Of a stretch of 6,291 nucleotides of DNA, positions 5,615 to 6,291 are shown piece after piece (the first letter of the stretch is position 1; each line of letters begins with the position of its first letter). The translations under genes and the position numbers were made by a program. This DNA comes from an uncultured Gammaproteobacteria bacterium (GTDB lineage Bacteria; Pseudomonadota; Gammaproteobacteria; Pseudomonadales; Azotimanducaceae_A). Location: positions 1-6,291 of the forward strand of contig CAJWGQ010000168.1 in NCBI GenBank assembly GCA_913041025.1. Reading direction: 5' to 3'. Below the pieces are notes generated by a model that saw only the letters and a program-made list of their open reading frames with translations, made no database searches and was not told the origin of the DNA.

Positions 5615-6291
5615 CTAAGCTTTTGATAACTTAACGCCACTTTTTTTGGCAAACCAGTCCAACACGAGAGCAAGCCCCGAAAAACCAAAGATGGCTTGAA
5701 ATACCAAGAGAGTTACTGAACTTATCGGTCCCGATTCGTTCACAGTCCAGAGCAAAGGTGCAGAAAAACTAAAAAGCAACAAAGCAAACAACCTGACCCA
5801 CTCCAAGAGATGGGAATAGCGCCTACCTTCAAGCCACATACTCTGAACAAGCACACAAGAAATTAACCATGCGAACGCGATCAAGACCATGTCGCGAGGC
5901 ATCGTCAAATGATTGGCTTGTAAAGCTAAAGCTAGCCCCGTAAAAATCCAAAATTGAACAAACGTGTAGCTCTTTTCAAAAATCGAACTCAAAGGATTGT
6001 ACTTTGCAACCTCACTAGCTGCTTCGTCTATGCCAGACTCATCTCGCAGAGTCCAGGCAGGAGAGCGGAACCAAGCCAAAAATTTATCTCTTACTGTAGG
6101 TGCTCGTATAGAGAACCTGAGGGTTTCCCACCAAACATGAAAGTTGGCCCAGATGGGATTGTAACTGTTCAAAGGATGACGAATTCCGTAAACACACGGT
6201 TTTTCTTTCTCTTCCATAACAAAGGTTCCGAACAACCGATCCCAAATAATAAATACACCACCATAATTTTTATCCAGGTAACCCTCGTTAA
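5615..6291 (-). CDS. Sterol desaturase/alkylglycerol monooxygenase-like membrane oxygenase, C-terminal part
   Basis: The reading frame is open to the right edge, so the N-terminus with the histidine boxes lies outside; 224 codons remain. They start NEGYLDKNYGGVFIIWDRLF and continue GTFVMEEKEKPCVYGIRHPL. The DKNYGG...IIWDRLFGTF motif directly follows the last histidine box in the fatty acid hydroxylase/sterol desaturase superfamily, and the following E-K-E-K-x-x-VYGIRHPLNSYNP stretch resembles alkylglycerol monooxygenase (AGMO, TMEM195) more than short desaturases. Such enzymes are di-iron integral membrane oxygenases acting on lipids. After a cytoplasmic-looking stretch with WRTL-type basic and aromatic residues come four more hydrophobic helices (in-window codons about 88-108, 113-132, 144-165 and 173-195), as in AGMO-like proteins with a long membrane tail. 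A TTG at 6235 could start a shorter product but would split the conserved motif. Substrate is unknown. The downstream channel gene is 69 bases away. Confidence 0.88.
   Translation of the reverse strand, partial: NEGYLDKNYGGVFIIWDRLFGTFVMEEKEKPCVYGIRHPLNSYNPIWANFHVWWETLRFSIRAPTVRDKFLAWFRSPAWTLRDESGIDEAASEVAKYNPLSSIFEKSYTFVQFWIFTGLALALQANHLTMPRDMVLIAFAWLISCVLVQSMWLEGRRYSHLLEWVRLFALLLFSFSAPLLWTVNESGPISSVTLLVFQAIFGFSGLALVLDWFAKKSGVKLSKA

Noticed and set aside
5615..6235. A separate 206-residue protein starting at TTG 6235
   Set aside because: The frame stays open to the window edge, and the 18 upstream codons complete the conserved DKNYGG...IIWDR motif, so this is the end of a longer desaturase-like gene.

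Overview
The window looks like chromosomal DNA from a Gram-negative bacterium, most likely a marine or environmental gammaproteobacterium. This rests on an outer-membrane-type lipoprotein signal on a periplasmic PQQ/heme c dehydrogenase, an ion-channel pair of the MotA/TolQ/ExbB and MotB/ExbD kind, and moderate base composition. The taxon is inference. I see no tRNA, rRNA, CRISPR array, insertion sequence, integrase or phage structural gene.

Left part (1-1380, minus strand): an MFS exporter-like transporter (160-1380) is followed after 41 bases by the first 39 codons of a hydantoinase A/5-oxoprolinase-family gene (1-118), which runs off the left edge. The two are probably co-transcribed. Their mates, such as a HyuB-like subunit, would lie outside the window.

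Centre (1381-3694): a 148-base divergent intergenic region separates the transporter from a plus-strand gene for a PQQ-dependent quinohemoprotein alcohol dehydrogenase. The ADH has a predicted lipoprotein signal, an 8-bladed PQQ domain of the calcium type, and a C-terminal single-heme cytochrome c domain. No PQQ biosynthesis or partner cytochrome gene is visible nearby. Within the gene, base composition changes sharply, from about 60% GC to about 36%.

Right part (3701-6291, minus strand, convergent with the ADH): the C-terminal 224 codons of a sterol desaturase/alkylglycerol monooxygenase-like membrane protein enter from the right edge and end at 5615. After 69 bases, which contain a candidate promoter, comes a tightly coupled three-gene set. 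It comprises a four-helix MotA/TolQ/ExbB-type channel protein (4856-5545), a one-helix MotB/ExbD-type protein with an unusual beta-rich periplasmic domain (4255-4866), and a two-helix protein of unknown function (3701-4258). The overlaps are 11 bases and ATGA (4 bases), so the three proteins are probably made together and may form one proton- or sodium-driven envelope complex. It is not recognisably the flagellar stator, Tol-Pal, TonB or Zorya system, and it is the most interesting item in the window.
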